This document shows, piece by piece, positions 1 to 8,569 of a stretch of 64,000 bases of DNA. Made by a program: the position numbers and the translations under genes. How positions within the stretch are numbered: position 1 is the first letter of the stretch; each line of letters begins with the position of its first letter. Below the pieces are notes generated by a model. The model did no database searches. It had not been told where the DNA came from and saw nothing but the letters and a program-made list of their open reading frames with translations. The stretch is from Caryophanales bacterium (GTDB lineage: Bacteria; Bacillota; Bacilli; Exiguobacteriales; Exiguobacteriaceae): NCBI GenBank assembly GCA_902363455.1, contig CABJAC010000001.1, positions 682,001 to 746,000 on the forward strand. Direction: 5' to 3'.

Positions 1-1107
1 GTTCCGACAGAGTTGATTTCTTTTGACATTAACCAGTCCGTTAAAAATGCGTCCCTAAAAAAGGGAGGGGCATTGCGCGTGACATTGGATGAAGAAGCAG
101 TTTCAGCTTACCTATCGACGCAACCTGTTACATATTCAGAAGACCAAAACAAAGCATTTAAAGAGTGGTTGATTACTAGCAGTCAAGGTTTGGAAGACGG
201 AAACTTTGATCCGGCCGCCACCTCGACCGCCACTAACTCGTCGGGAGAGGTCGTATCAAGCGTTACGTTTACGACACGTTCTGCATCAGAAGATCAAATG
301 ATTGAGGCTATGAGAAATGTCGACATCAAAGCCGGCCAACTGATGAATGTGAAAACATATGGCATGGACCCAATCGCAGGATCATACATCGGCAGTAAGT
401 TATATGAATTGTTTGCAAAAACACCGTTTGAAATTGTAGAACGGATGCCGCATGATAAGTTACCGGATGACATTACACTCGGCTATGATGTCAAGATTGA
501 TGAAAAGACAGACTTTGCTGTCCGTAATACACAGTCGGTTAATTATCAAGTAGTGGCGACAAAAAATGGCAGTGATGTCACGTTGGAATTACGCGGAACA
601 TCGTTTAAAGAAACCGTTTCAGCTGTTCTTGAAGCAGAAAAAACAATTCCTTACCGCACGATTACACGCTATTCAGCCACATTATCTGCGGGAACAAGCA
701 GTGATACTCAAGCCGGGACCGAAGGGAAGTCCATTGAATTGTACCGGGTTACGAAATCAAACAAAGGTGAAGTCAAGCGATTACTTGCTCTTGATTTTTA
801 CCGGGCGACCCCTGCCATTGTGACGAAAAGCAGCCAAGAAGAAGCACCGCCTGTCGTAACGCCCGAACCTTCAGAGGAGACGACAGACGACAGTACGACG
901 AATGACGGTACGACAGATGGAACTAACGACGAATCGACAGACGGTTCAACAGACGGCTCGACTGATGAAACAACTGATAACGGGACACCGACACCGGATA
1001 CACCGGATCAACCATCGGCTCCTGACAAACCCGATACACCGACGACCGGTGATCCGGCATCTCCTGCCGAGGGTGAGGGTGACCCATCAGACGGCGCAGT
1101 CGGTTAA
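1..1107 (+). CDS. VanW-like cell-surface protein, 5' end missing
   Basis: The reading frame is open from the first base, so the N-terminus lies outside the window. Around nt 385-610 the protein has the VanW-family pattern: a short segment ending in SKLYELF, then EIVERMPHD, then a stretch like the family's 'DFxFxN' strand (DFAVRN) and a beta strand ending in ELRG. A following part (IELYRV ... RLLALDFYRATPAIV) matches the end of VanW domains. The usual GGGxCQ motif is not preserved. The last ~80 residues are a Thr/Ser/Asp/Gly then Pro-rich linker with repeats of STDG, typical of wall-spanning regions. It heads the pilus cluster, so a role in wall passage of the pilus is possible; this is inference. 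Family call is by eye. Confidence 0.65.
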   Translation, partial: VPTELISFDINQSVKNASLKKGGALRVTLDEEAVSAYLSTQPVTYSEDQNKAFKEWLITSSQGLEDGNFDPAATSTATNSSGEVVSSVTFTTRSASEDQMIEAMRNVDIKAGQLMNVKTYGMDPIAGSYIGSKLYELFAKTPFEIVERMPHDKLPDDITLGYDVKIDEKTDFAVRNTQSVNYQVVATKNGSDVTLELRGTSFKETVSAVLEAEKTIPYRTITRYSATLSAGTSSDTQAGTEGKSIELYRVTKSNKGEVKRLLALDFYRATPAIVTKSSQEEAPPVVTPEPSEETTDDSTTNDGTTDGTNDESTDGSTDGSTDETTDNGTPTPDTPDQPSAPDKPDTPTTGDPASPAEGEGDPSDGAVG

Positions 1108-1134
1108 CTTCATGAGAAGAAAAGAGGATGAAAT

Positions 1135-1452
1135 ATGAACTGGACAGATTTAGCGATTGAACTCGGTATCATCATCGGTCTTGCAACAATCATTTGTGGA
1201 TTGATGTTCGCCATTCAAATTCCGTTTGTGAAGACAACGGTCTCGAAAGTCATTCTTTCCTTGACAGCACTCCTTTTAGTCGTTGCCCTTTACTTGATTG
1301 TCAAACTAGATGGGGTGACAAATCCGTTTGTTATTGCGGGATATATCGTAACGATTTTAATCGTTGCAGCCATTACGAGTGTGGTCGATGAAAAAAAGCA
1401 AACGAAGCAGACACCTCTTGAAGACGAAGAAACATGGCACGCGGAAGGATGA
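1135..1452 (+). CDS. Small three-helix membrane protein of unknown function
   Basis: A 105-residue protein with about three hydrophobic segments (near residues 8-28, 36-56 and 66-84) and a charged cytoplasmic-looking tail rich in K and E. It sits 27 nt after the VanW-like gene and 8 nt before pilB and reads as part of the same transcript. The start is the ATG after AAGAGGATGAA. I do not recognise a family. The position suggests an accessory membrane component of the pilus locus, but nothing in the sequence proves it. Confidence 0.7.
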   Translation: MNWTDLAIELGIIIGLATIICGLMFAIQIPFVKTTVSKVILSLTALLLVVALYLIVKLDGVTNPFVIAGYIVTILIVAAITSVVDEKKQTKQTPLEDEETWHAEG

Positions 1453-1460
1453 CGATGTAA

Positions 1461-3125
1461 ATGGCGATGAAGCGAAAACGATTAGGTGAAATGCTGTTAG
1501 AAGAAAGTGTTGTGACGGAAGCACAAATCGAGGAAGCGTTATCCGTCAAGCGAACGGCGGAAAAACTAGGCGACACGTTGTTACGACTCGGTCATTTGAC
1601 GGAACAGCAATTGATTGAAGCCTTACACCACCAGTTAAAGATTCCGGTCATTCAATTGTATAACTACCCGGTCGATGTCGCCGTTACGAAGTTGATTTCA
1701 AAAGAGCTGGCGCAACGCCATACACTTGTTCCGGTTTACCGGGAAGGAAACCGGCTGTTCATCGCAATGGCAGATCCGATGGATTTGATTGCAATCGACG
1801 ACTTGCGTCTTCAGACCGGTTTGATGATCGAAGTGGGACTAGCGACACGTGATGAAATCCGACGGACGATTCTCAAATATTACGATATCGATTCGTCCTT
1901 ACGGGAACTGCTCGAGTCGGATGAGATGACGATTTCTGATACTTCACGTGATACAGTCACCCGGGAAGATGCACCGATTATCCGGCTTGTGAATCAAATT
2001 CTTGAAAACGGAATTTCACAACGGGCATCCGATATCCATATGGATCCGCAAGAAACATCTTTATCCATCCGAATTCGGATTGACGGGGAACTTCGGACGG
2101 AAAATAATTATCCGAAACAAATTCAAAATATCTTAACAACACGGATTAAAGTCATGAGTGAACTTGACATTACAGAAACCCGTTTGCCGCAGGATGGACG
2201 GATTAAGTTTTTATATAATGGTGCCGCTTACGACTTCCGCGTGTCGACGTTACCGACCGTTTATGGAGAAAAAGTAGTTATCCGAATTCTCGACAGTTCA
2301 AACTCTAATATTTCCATCGCTAAAATCGGATTCAGTGAACGAAACGAGCAACAATTCCGGGAGATGTTAAAACGACCGAACGGAATTATTTTGATTACAG
2401 GACCGACCGGATCAGGAAAATCGTCAACCTTATATGGCGCGTTAAATGAATTGAATGATGAGTCGCGGAATATCATCACGGTCGAAGACCCCGTCGAGTA
2501 CCAAGTCGACGGGATTAATCAGGTACAGGTCAACTCAAAAATCGGGTTGACGTTCGCCAGCGGTTTACGGTCCATCTTACGGCAGGATCCAAACGTTGTC
2601 ATGGTCGGGGAAATCCGGGATATTGAGACAGCCGAAATTTCCATCCGAGCGTCACTGACCGGTCACCTGGTTCTTTCGACGTTGCACACGAATTCGGCAG
2701 TCAGTTCGATTACCCGGTTGATTGACATGGGGGTTGAGCCATTCCTTGTTGCGGCCTCGGTCACGGGATTGATTGCCCAGCGTCTTGTCCGGCGGGTCTG
2801 CCGAGACTGTGGAGAAGTCCAACCGCTGTCGAAGCGTGAATTGGAATTGTTTGAACAGGAGGGCATTGAAGCAACAAGTGTTGTTCGTGGTCGCGGTTGT
2901 TCCTCTTGTAACATGACAGGATACCGAGGACGTTTAGCCATTCAAGAAGTCGTCATGGTGGATGAAGTGTTACGTCGGATGATCATGAATCAGTCGACTG
3001 AAAGTGAAATTACGACATATGTTCGTTCACAAGGACAACAGTTGCTGCTGACAGATGGGTTGACTAAAGTCGCACAAGGCATCACGACGACTGAAGAAAT
3101 TCTACGGACGGTGATTTCCGAATGA
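1461..3125 (+). CDS. pilB: Type IV pilus extension ATPase PilB (GspE family)
   Basis: Cytoplasmic hexameric ATPase that powers pilin polymerisation. Residues ~5-65 form an MshEN-type N-terminal domain (RLGEMLLEE ... LGHLTEQQL). Walker A GPTGSGKSS lies near residue 313 and the Walker B region VVMVGEIRD near 379, followed by the HLVLSTLHTN histidine box. A four-cysteine zinc site, CRDC ... CSSC, lies near 446-485 and is diagnostic for PilB/GspE rather than PilT. The length of 554 aa is normal. The gene ends with an ATGA overlap with pilT, so the two are translationally coupled. Confidence 0.95.
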   Translation: MAMKRKRLGEMLLEESVVTEAQIEEALSVKRTAEKLGDTLLRLGHLTEQQLIEALHHQLKIPVIQLYNYPVDVAVTKLISKELAQRHTLVPVYREGNRLFIAMADPMDLIAIDDLRLQTGLMIEVGLATRDEIRRTILKYYDIDSSLRELLESDEMTISDTSRDTVTREDAPIIRLVNQILENGISQRASDIHMDPQETSLSIRIRIDGELRTENNYPKQIQNILTTRIKVMSELDITETRLPQDGRIKFLYNGAAYDFRVSTLPTVYGEKVVIRILDSSNSNISIAKIGFSERNEQQFREMLKRPNGIILITGPTGSGKSSTLYGALNELNDESRNIITVEDPVEYQVDGINQVQVNSKIGLTFASGLRSILRQDPNVVMVGEIRDIETAEISIRASLTGHLVLSTLHTNSAVSSITRLIDMGVEPFLVAASVTGLIAQRLVRRVCRDCGEVQPLSKRELELFEQEGIEATSVVRGRGCSSCNMTGYRGRLAIQEVVMVDEVLRRMIMNQSTESEITTYVRSQGQQLLLTDGLTKVAQGITTTEEILRTVISE

Positions 3126-4165
3126 GTACGATGGAACGTGCGCAAATTGAGGATATTCTACGGGCTTCCAAAGAAAAAGGGGCGTCCGATGTTCATTTGA
3201 CAGCAGGATCTCCTCCGGTCTTCCGAATCAATGGGGCGCTGACATCATTTGGGACAGACAAGATGAAACCTGTCATTATCGAAGGTTTTGTTCGGTCACT
3301 TATTACCGAGGAAATGTTTCTTCAATTGAAACAAGACCGGGACATTGACTTTTCGTTTGGTGTCACGGGTGTGGCACGATATCGTGTCAACTGTTTTTAT
3401 CAGCGTGGGACCTTATCCATGGCTTTCCGGACGATTCCGACTGAAGTTCCAACGTTCGATAAACTCAATTTACCACCTGTCTTAAAACGGTTTTTAACGA
3501 AACCACATGGTCTTATTCTTGTGACGGGACCGACGGGATCCGGGAAATCGACCACACTTGCGGCAATGATTAATGAAATCAATCAAACGATGTATAAACG
3601 AATCATCACACTGGAAGATCCAATTGAATATTTGCATAGTCACAATAAGAGTCTAATTGATCAACGCGAAATCGGGATTGATGCTCCCCGTTTTTCAACA
3701 GGTCTTCGTTCAGCATTACGACAAGATCCGGATGTCATCTTGCTGGGCGAGATGCGTGATCTTGAGACGATTTCGACGGCCGTCACAGCCGCCGAGACGG
3801 GGCATCTCGTTTTTGCGACAGTCCATACCTCGACAGCCGCTTCAACCGTCAGTCGGATTATCGATGTCTTTCCGGCTGAGCAACAAGATCAAATTCGGGC
3901 ACAGCTCGCGAACGTTTTGGCAGGGGTAGTGTCCCAACGCCTGATGCCGCGCAGTGACGGGACAGGACGTGTGGCTGCACTGGAAATCATGGTCGAGACG
4001 CCGGCAGTATCAAACTTGATTCGGACGGGCAAAGAGTATCAAATTCAATCCGTTCTACAAACCGGTAAACAATACGGAATGCAGACGATGCAAATGGCAC
4101 TACAAGACTTAGTAAGTCGAGGACTGATTCCAGCATCAGCCGCGACACCTTACATATCGGGGTGA
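3122..4165 (+). CDS. pilT: Type IV pilus retraction ATPase PilT
   Basis: Hexameric ATPase that depolymerises the pilus and gives twitching motility and retraction. It is 347 aa, the usual PilT length. Walker A GPTGSGKSTT is near residue 135, Walker B VILLGEMRD near 205, and the His-box motif HLVFATVHT follows. The AIRNLIR-like C-terminal motif of PilT is represented by AVSNLIRTGK. It lacks the zinc cysteines of PilB. The presence of a PilT separates this locus from the Com pseudopilus of B. subtilis, which has only a ComGA ATPase. It overlaps pilB by 4 nt and lies 4 nt before pilC. Confidence 0.95.
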   Translation: MSTMERAQIEDILRASKEKGASDVHLTAGSPPVFRINGALTSFGTDKMKPVIIEGFVRSLITEEMFLQLKQDRDIDFSFGVTGVARYRVNCFYQRGTLSMAFRTIPTEVPTFDKLNLPPVLKRFLTKPHGLILVTGPTGSGKSTTLAAMINEINQTMYKRIITLEDPIEYLHSHNKSLIDQREIGIDAPRFSTGLRSALRQDPDVILLGEMRDLETISTAVTAAETGHLVFATVHTSTAASTVSRIIDVFPAEQQDQIRAQLANVLAGVVSQRLMPRSDGTGRVAALEIMVETPAVSNLIRTGKEYQIQSVLQTGKQYGMQTMQMALQDLVSRGLIPASAATPYISG

Positions 4166-4169
4166 GTTA

Positions 4170-5387
4170 ATGGCAGTTTTCATATATGAAGGTCGAACGA
4201 TGACCGGGAAACGGAAAAAAGGTAAAATTACCGCTTTGACAAAACGGGAAGCGGCGGAACGGTTACGGACGGAACAAATTGCTGTGACATCCCTTGAAAA
4301 ACAAGAATCCAAAGGGTTGAATACCGAAATTACATTTTTGACCGCCAAACCGAAAATCGAGCATCTTGTCATGTATGCGCGACAGTTTGCGACGCTTGTT
4401 CGGTCGGGTGTATCGATTGTCAAAGCAACCGAAATTTTGCGAAAGCAAACGGAATCCAAGCCGCTCGAACGGGCACTCGTCGAAGTTGAGGATGACTTGC
4501 GGAGCGGGATTCAATTTTCCGCGGCCATTGAAAAACATCCACGGGTATTCGATACGTTTTTCGTCAGTATGGCGATGGCCGGGGAAGCGAGCGGGAACTT
4601 GGAAGAAGCTTTGGATAATATCGTGACGCAACTTCAAAAACAGTATGAAATTAAACGAAAAGTGATTTCAGCATTGATTTACCCGGCAGTCGTCTCTGTT
4701 GTTGCGATTGGGGTTGTCGTCTTCTTGATGTTGAACGTCGTCCCGACCTTTGCTTCGATTTTTGATCAGCTCGGAAGTGAGTTGCCGTTGATCACTAAAA
4801 TCGTCGTCGCTGTTTCAGACTTTTTCGTCGCTTATTGGTGGGTCTTGTTGCTTATCGTATTTGGTTTAATCGGGTTGCTTTATTTCAATTTAAAAAATGA
4901 AAGACAACGGGTCATTTTTGATCGCTTTTTATTAATGATTCCTGTTTTTGGTCCATTGATTCAAAAATCACAAATTGCCTTAATGACACGTGGTTTATCT
5001 GTTTTACTGAATGCCTCGGTTCCGATTTTAGCCTCTCTGGACATCACGGAACGCATCGTAACGAACCGTGTCATCCGTAAAGGAATTGCTGCTGCAAACG
5101 AAGCGATGTCCCGCGGGATTCCGATGCACGAGCCTTTAACGAAAAACAAACATTTTCCACCGCTCGTGACGCAGATGATCGCGATTGGAGAAGAGTCCGG
5201 ACGGCTCGATTCGATGCTGACAGAAGTCGCTGACTTTTATGAAACGGAAGTCGAGACGACGACGGATCGTTTGAAGTCGATCATCGAGCCGTTATTGATT
5301 GTTGTACTCGCTGTCATTGTCGGTGTCATCGTCATCGCGGTCGTCGTACCGATGTTCAAGATTTATTCCGATATTCAAGCAAGTTGA
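4170..5387 (+). CDS. pilC: Type IV pilus inner-membrane platform protein PilC
   Basis: Polytopic platform protein (T2SF/GspF family) that couples the ATPases to pilin insertion. The 405-aa protein has the duplicated cytoplasmic GspF domain: first copy ~65-190 with FATLVRSGVSI, second ~270-390 with GLSVLLNASVPI. Membrane segments lie near residues 170-195, 215-240 and 375-398. The start ATG follows GGGTGAGTTA, 4 nt downstream of pilT. It ends the ATPase block; the prepilin that follows has its own promoter region. Confidence 0.95.
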   Translation: MAVFIYEGRTMTGKRKKGKITALTKREAAERLRTEQIAVTSLEKQESKGLNTEITFLTAKPKIEHLVMYARQFATLVRSGVSIVKATEILRKQTESKPLERALVEVEDDLRSGIQFSAAIEKHPRVFDTFFVSMAMAGEASGNLEEALDNIVTQLQKQYEIKRKVISALIYPAVVSVVAIGVVVFLMLNVVPTFASIFDQLGSELPLITKIVVAVSDFFVAYWWVLLLIVFGLIGLLYFNLKNERQRVIFDRFLLMIPVFGPLIQKSQIALMTRGLSVLLNASVPILASLDITERIVTNRVIRKGIAAANEAMSRGIPMHEPLTKNKHFPPLVTQMIAIGEESGRLDSMLTEVADFYETEVETTTDRLKSIIEPLLIVVLAVIVGVIVIAVVVPMFKIYSDIQAS

Positions 5388-5409
5388 CAACTGTTAAAAC
5401 ATTTACCTG

Positions 5410-5435
5410 TTGTAGAAAAAAGACATTTTCTACAA
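5410..5435. promoter_or_regulatory. Perfect 10-bp inverted repeat upstream of the prepilin gene
   Basis: TTGTAGAAAA, six bases, then TTTTCTACAA form a perfect palindrome just upstream of a TATAAT box (5451-5456). There is no T-run after it, so it is unlikely to be a simple terminator for pilC. It covers the place where a -35 element would lie, which fits an operator or activator site. Function is inferred. Confidence 0.6.
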
Positions 5436-5444
5436 AAAATATGG

Positions 5445-5456
5445 TGCTACTATAAT
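5445..5456 (+). promoter_or_regulatory. Candidate promoter -10 of the prepilin gene
   Basis: TATAAT at 5451-5456 is a perfect sigma-A -10 box, but no good -35 lies 16-18 bp upstream; the inverted repeat at 5410-5435 occupies that space. This suggests activator-dependent or otherwise regulated transcription of the prepilin separately from pilBTC. Confidence 0.55.
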
Positions 5457-5524
5457 AGTATTCATCTGGACAGTATGACCTATACGCCAGTCACAGGAAA
5501 AAGTATTAGGGAGGAATAATAAAC

Positions 5525-5995
5525 ATGTTAGAACGTTTAAAAGAAGTTTGGTTAGATGCCAAACAAATGCGCGATGAGCGCGGCTTGACATTGATCGAGT
5601 TACTGGTTGTTGTTGTTATTTTAGGAATCATTGCAGCGATCGCTGTCGTCGCTATCGGCGGATTGATTGAGAACTCGCGTAAAGATGCGGTCGTATCTGA
5701 TGCGAAACAATTGGTTTCAGCTGCGAAACTGTATACTTCGTCTAATCCAATTAAACCTGGTGCGACAGTTAATATGGGAGTAAGAAAAGGTGGAAGTGAT
5801 TATAAAACAACAGACGGTGTTGTATTAGATAAGTATATTGATAGTATGGAAGATCCATTTAACTCTCCTACTGCATATACAGATGCCTTCGTTTCTGTAA
5901 CTGAAAAGGATGGCAAATATACTTATGTTGTAACTTTAGAAGGTGACAAAAAATATTTCACAGCTAAAGCTCCATCTGAATTGAAACGTTGGTAA
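5525..5995 (+). CDS. Type IV prepilin (major pilin candidate)
   Basis: A 156-aa prepilin. The leader ends in a G followed by LTLIELLVVVVILGIIAAIA, the class III signal with Glu at +5 and an N-methylated-helix-type hydrophobic stretch; cleavage should fall between G and L near residue 20. It is preceded by a strong Shine-Dalgarno sequence (GGGAGGAA) and its own promoter region and followed by a terminator, consistent with high expression. The first half has GC-rich codons like its neighbours; from about nt 5730 to 5985 the gene becomes markedly AT-rich (30-38% GC in 60-nt blocks). It is processed by the peptidase encoded just downstream. Confidence 0.93.
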   Translation: MLERLKEVWLDAKQMRDERGLTLIELLVVVVILGIIAAIAVVAIGGLIENSRKDAVVSDAKQLVSAAKLYTSSNPIKPGATVNMGVRKGGSDYKTTDGVVLDKYIDSMEDPFNSPTAYTDAFVSVTEKDGKYTYVVTLEGDKKYFTAKAPSELKRW

Positions 5996-6000
5996 TAAAT

Positions 6001-6024
6001 CCCCCCATATCGGGGGTTTTTTTC
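6001..6024 (+). terminator. Rho-independent terminator after the prepilin gene
   Basis: CCCCC-ATATC-GGGGG stem-loop followed by seven T residues, directly after the stop codon. It separates the prepilin transcript from pilD. Confidence 0.9.
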
Positions 6025-6052
6025 TGAACTTTTTTAAGGAGGGAACGCGAAG

Positions 6053-6808
6053 ATGACAGTGGTCTTTACGGTTTATTTTTTTCTGATTGGAATGCTCGTA
6101 ACATCGTTTACGAACGTCGTCGGTTTACGTGTTCCGGTTGGGGAATCGGTCGTCCGGCCGCGGTCGCATTGTCCGAACTGTGGTCATGTTCTTGGTCCGC
6201 TGGAGCTGACACCGGTCATCGGATATCTGGTTCTTGGAGGGAAGTGCCGGACCTGTCAGTTGCCGATCTCAATCAAGTATCCGGCGCTCGAATTACTCGG
6301 CGGCATCCTGTATGCCTACGCCTTTTATCAGTTCGGCTGGTCGATGCAGTTCGTCCTGTCGATTGTATTAACGAGTTTGTTAAGTATCCTTGTGATGTCG
6401 GACCTTGCGTATATGCTGATCCCGAATAAAATTTTATTATTTTTTTTACCGGTTAGTCTGATTGTTCGCTACCTTTCCCCCCTTGAGAACTGGTATAATC
6501 CAATTATTGGCGGATTCGTCGGCTTCTGTTTATTGTTCGTGATTTATCTTGCTTCACGACAAGGAATGGGGGCGGGGGACGTCAAACTGTTTGGGTTGCT
6601 CGGCATCTTCTTAGGTCCTTTGCATGTCGTGATCGCTTTGTTCGTCTCCGCCTTTGTCGGATCCGTCATCGGTCTGACGTTGCTTGGACTCAAGCGGGTC
6701 AAACGAAAACAACCTATCCCCTTTGTTCCGTCCATCGCCGTCGGGACATTACTGACATATTATTTTGCGGACGATTGGGTGAATCTTTATCTCGATCTGT
6801 TCCTCTAG
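6053..6808 (+). CDS. pilD: Prepilin peptidase / N-methyltransferase (PilD/ComC)
   Basis: Membrane aspartic protease that removes the prepilin leader and methylates the new N-terminus. The 251-aa protein has the cytoplasmic zinc loop with two CxxC pairs (CPNC ... CRTC, residues ~40-66). The two catalytic aspartates lie in SDLAYMLIPN and in the GMGAGDVKLF motif of A24 peptidases. About seven hydrophobic segments are visible. It occupies the position of comC in B. subtilis. The start ATG follows GGAGGGAA. Confidence 0.95.
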   Translation: MTVVFTVYFFLIGMLVTSFTNVVGLRVPVGESVVRPRSHCPNCGHVLGPLELTPVIGYLVLGGKCRTCQLPISIKYPALELLGGILYAYAFYQFGWSMQFVLSIVLTSLLSILVMSDLAYMLIPNKILLFFLPVSLIVRYLSPLENWYNPIIGGFVGFCLLFVIYLASRQGMGAGDVKLFGLLGIFLGPLHVVIALFVSAFVGSVIGLTLLGLKRVKRKQPIPFVPSIAVGTLLTYYFADDWVNLYLDLFL

Positions 6809-6826
6809 GAAAGGAAGAACATACAT

Positions 6827-8569
6827 ATGCCGCAAGTTAGGCGCAGAGGTACGTACGTTTATTTTAATTTTACAGATGTCGGAATTTTTGGTGCGGTCGT
6901 TAAAAACGGAATCATCAAACGTCGTGCCGTCGTTTCGCTCCCGCCAGGCACACTGCAAGGCGGATGGCTTCAACCGGAAGCATCGCTTGATCTTATTTTT
7001 GAAAGTTTACTGACAAAGTTAAAAGTTCCGCGTAGTGCGCAAGCTGTTTTAGCCCTTGACGGTTCACTTGTTCTTGCCCGAAAACTTGAAATTCCCGAAA
7101 CCATCGAGACGAATCAAATTCGGGGATACTTATTCATGGAACTGGGTCACAGCATCGTTCTGCCGTTTGAAGAACCTTATTTTGACTACACGTTACTCGA
7201 AGAAGACGGGAAACGGGAAATCATGTTGTACGCTGCTCCAAACGAAGCATTGAAGCAGTATATGGAGTTGTTTAAGAAAAAACATCTTCGATTGGTTGCA
7301 GCAGAACCACAACCGCTTGCGACATTTTTCGGCTTGGATGCGCTTTATGAAATCGAAGCGGACAGTAACTTATTGATTTGGAACGTCAACGCGACGAACC
7401 ACCAATTGATTATCATTGAAGATCGTGTCCCGCGTTTGATCCGTTCGGTAGATACATTTGTTTCCACTGCATGGGATGTAGAGGTCATGGAGGATCGTCT
7501 GCACTATCGATATCAATTGGATGATGAGAATGTCGAATACATTTTAGAAGAGATGCTGTTGGAGTTTTCACGTGTACTTGATTTTTATCGTTTCTCTTTG
7601 GCACGAGATGGTCGTGAAATTAAGCGGGTCATGCTGACAGGCGATTTTCCATTTCAAGAAGAATTGGTCCGGCGATTTGAAGCGAGCTTTGATTTTGTTT
7701 TGGAACAAGTCCCGGATCAAGTGGATCTGAATGGTCAGTTGATGCCGAAAGCCTATTTACCGCTCGTTGGTCTCTCGACCACTCAAAAAGAACGCATCAA
7801 TTTATTGCCGGACAGTGATGTCGCGCCCAAGTTCCCGCTGATTGCTTCACTGGTTTTATTGTTATTCGGCGGGATGATCGGTGGATATCTTTATTGGCAG
7901 ACCGATCAATTTGCCGACCGGATTGAGACGGCAAATAATCAAATTCAAATTGTTCGGACGCTTCAATCCGAATCAGCCCAGTCCGCGAAACAGGAAGTCG
8001 CACAACTAAAGCAAACGGTTGAAGGTCTTGAAACGACGCCGCGTCCTGCTGTTCCGACCCTCGAACGGATCACGCGTTATTTACCGGAACGGGGGTATAT
8101 TCTGCAGTTTGCGTATGGTGCCGACCAAACCGTCTCAATGAATGCTCAGTTTGAAACACTGGATGAATTAAACGGTTTTTACCGTCAACTGTTAACGGAT
8201 ACTTCTTTTACGGGGATCAGCTTGACAAGTGTAACGACGAAGACCATGAATGAAAAAGCAGAGGTGGTCACATCAACGGCTGTTGATCCGACGACCGGAC
8301 AAGAAATGCCGACGACGACGATTACGCCGTCTGATGAAACAAAAACGGAAGAACCGCGCTATATCGGTCAGTTTGGTCTAACCGTCATTCCGGCAGAAGT
8401 CATCAAGGGAGAGACGAACCAAGCAGATCCGGAAGCACCGAAAGAAGACGGAACAACGGAACCTGCCGCCGATCCGGAGACAAATTCGGAAGAGGTGGTC
8501 CCGGATCCGGCGAATCCGGAAAGCGGTGAGGTCGTCTCGACTGAAGTAGAGGAGGTGGAAGGAAATTGA
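6827..8569 (+). CDS. PilM-PilN fusion, type IV pilus assembly
   Basis: A 580-aa protein that joins what are usually two proteins. Residues ~1-320 resemble the actin-like cytoplasmic PilM. One membrane helix lies at ~335-356 (LIASLVLLLFGGMIGGYLYW). A coiled-coil stretch (~357-405) and a small PilN-like domain follow on the outside, then a Thr/Pro/Glu-rich tail. PilM normally binds the cytoplasmic tail of PilN, so the fusion makes that contact permanent. It lies 18 nt after pilD and overlaps pilO by 4 nt. The domain assignment is by pattern and topology, not by search. Confidence 0.8.
   Translation: MPQVRRRGTYVYFNFTDVGIFGAVVKNGIIKRRAVVSLPPGTLQGGWLQPEASLDLIFESLLTKLKVPRSAQAVLALDGSLVLARKLEIPETIETNQIRGYLFMELGHSIVLPFEEPYFDYTLLEEDGKREIMLYAAPNEALKQYMELFKKKHLRLVAAEPQPLATFFGLDALYEIEADSNLLIWNVNATNHQLIIIEDRVPRLIRSVDTFVSTAWDVEVMEDRLHYRYQLDDENVEYILEEMLLEFSRVLDFYRFSLARDGREIKRVMLTGDFPFQEELVRRFEASFDFVLEQVPDQVDLNGQLMPKAYLPLVGLSTTQKERINLLPDSDVAPKFPLIASLVLLLFGGMIGGYLYWQTDQFADRIETANNQIQIVRTLQSESAQSAKQEVAQLKQTVEGLETTPRPAVPTLERITRYLPERGYILQFAYGADQTVSMNAQFETLDELNGFYRQLLTDTSFTGISLTSVTTKTMNEKAEVVTSTAVDPTTGQEMPTTTITPSDETKTEEPRYIGQFGLTVIPAEVIKGETNQADPEAPKEDGTTEPAADPETNSEEVVPDPANPESGEVVSTEVEEVEGN

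Noticed and set aside
5384..5389. TTGACA at the pilC stop as the -35 of the prepilin promoter
   Set aside because: It is over 60 bp from the TATAAT box, and no -10 lies 16-18 bp after it.
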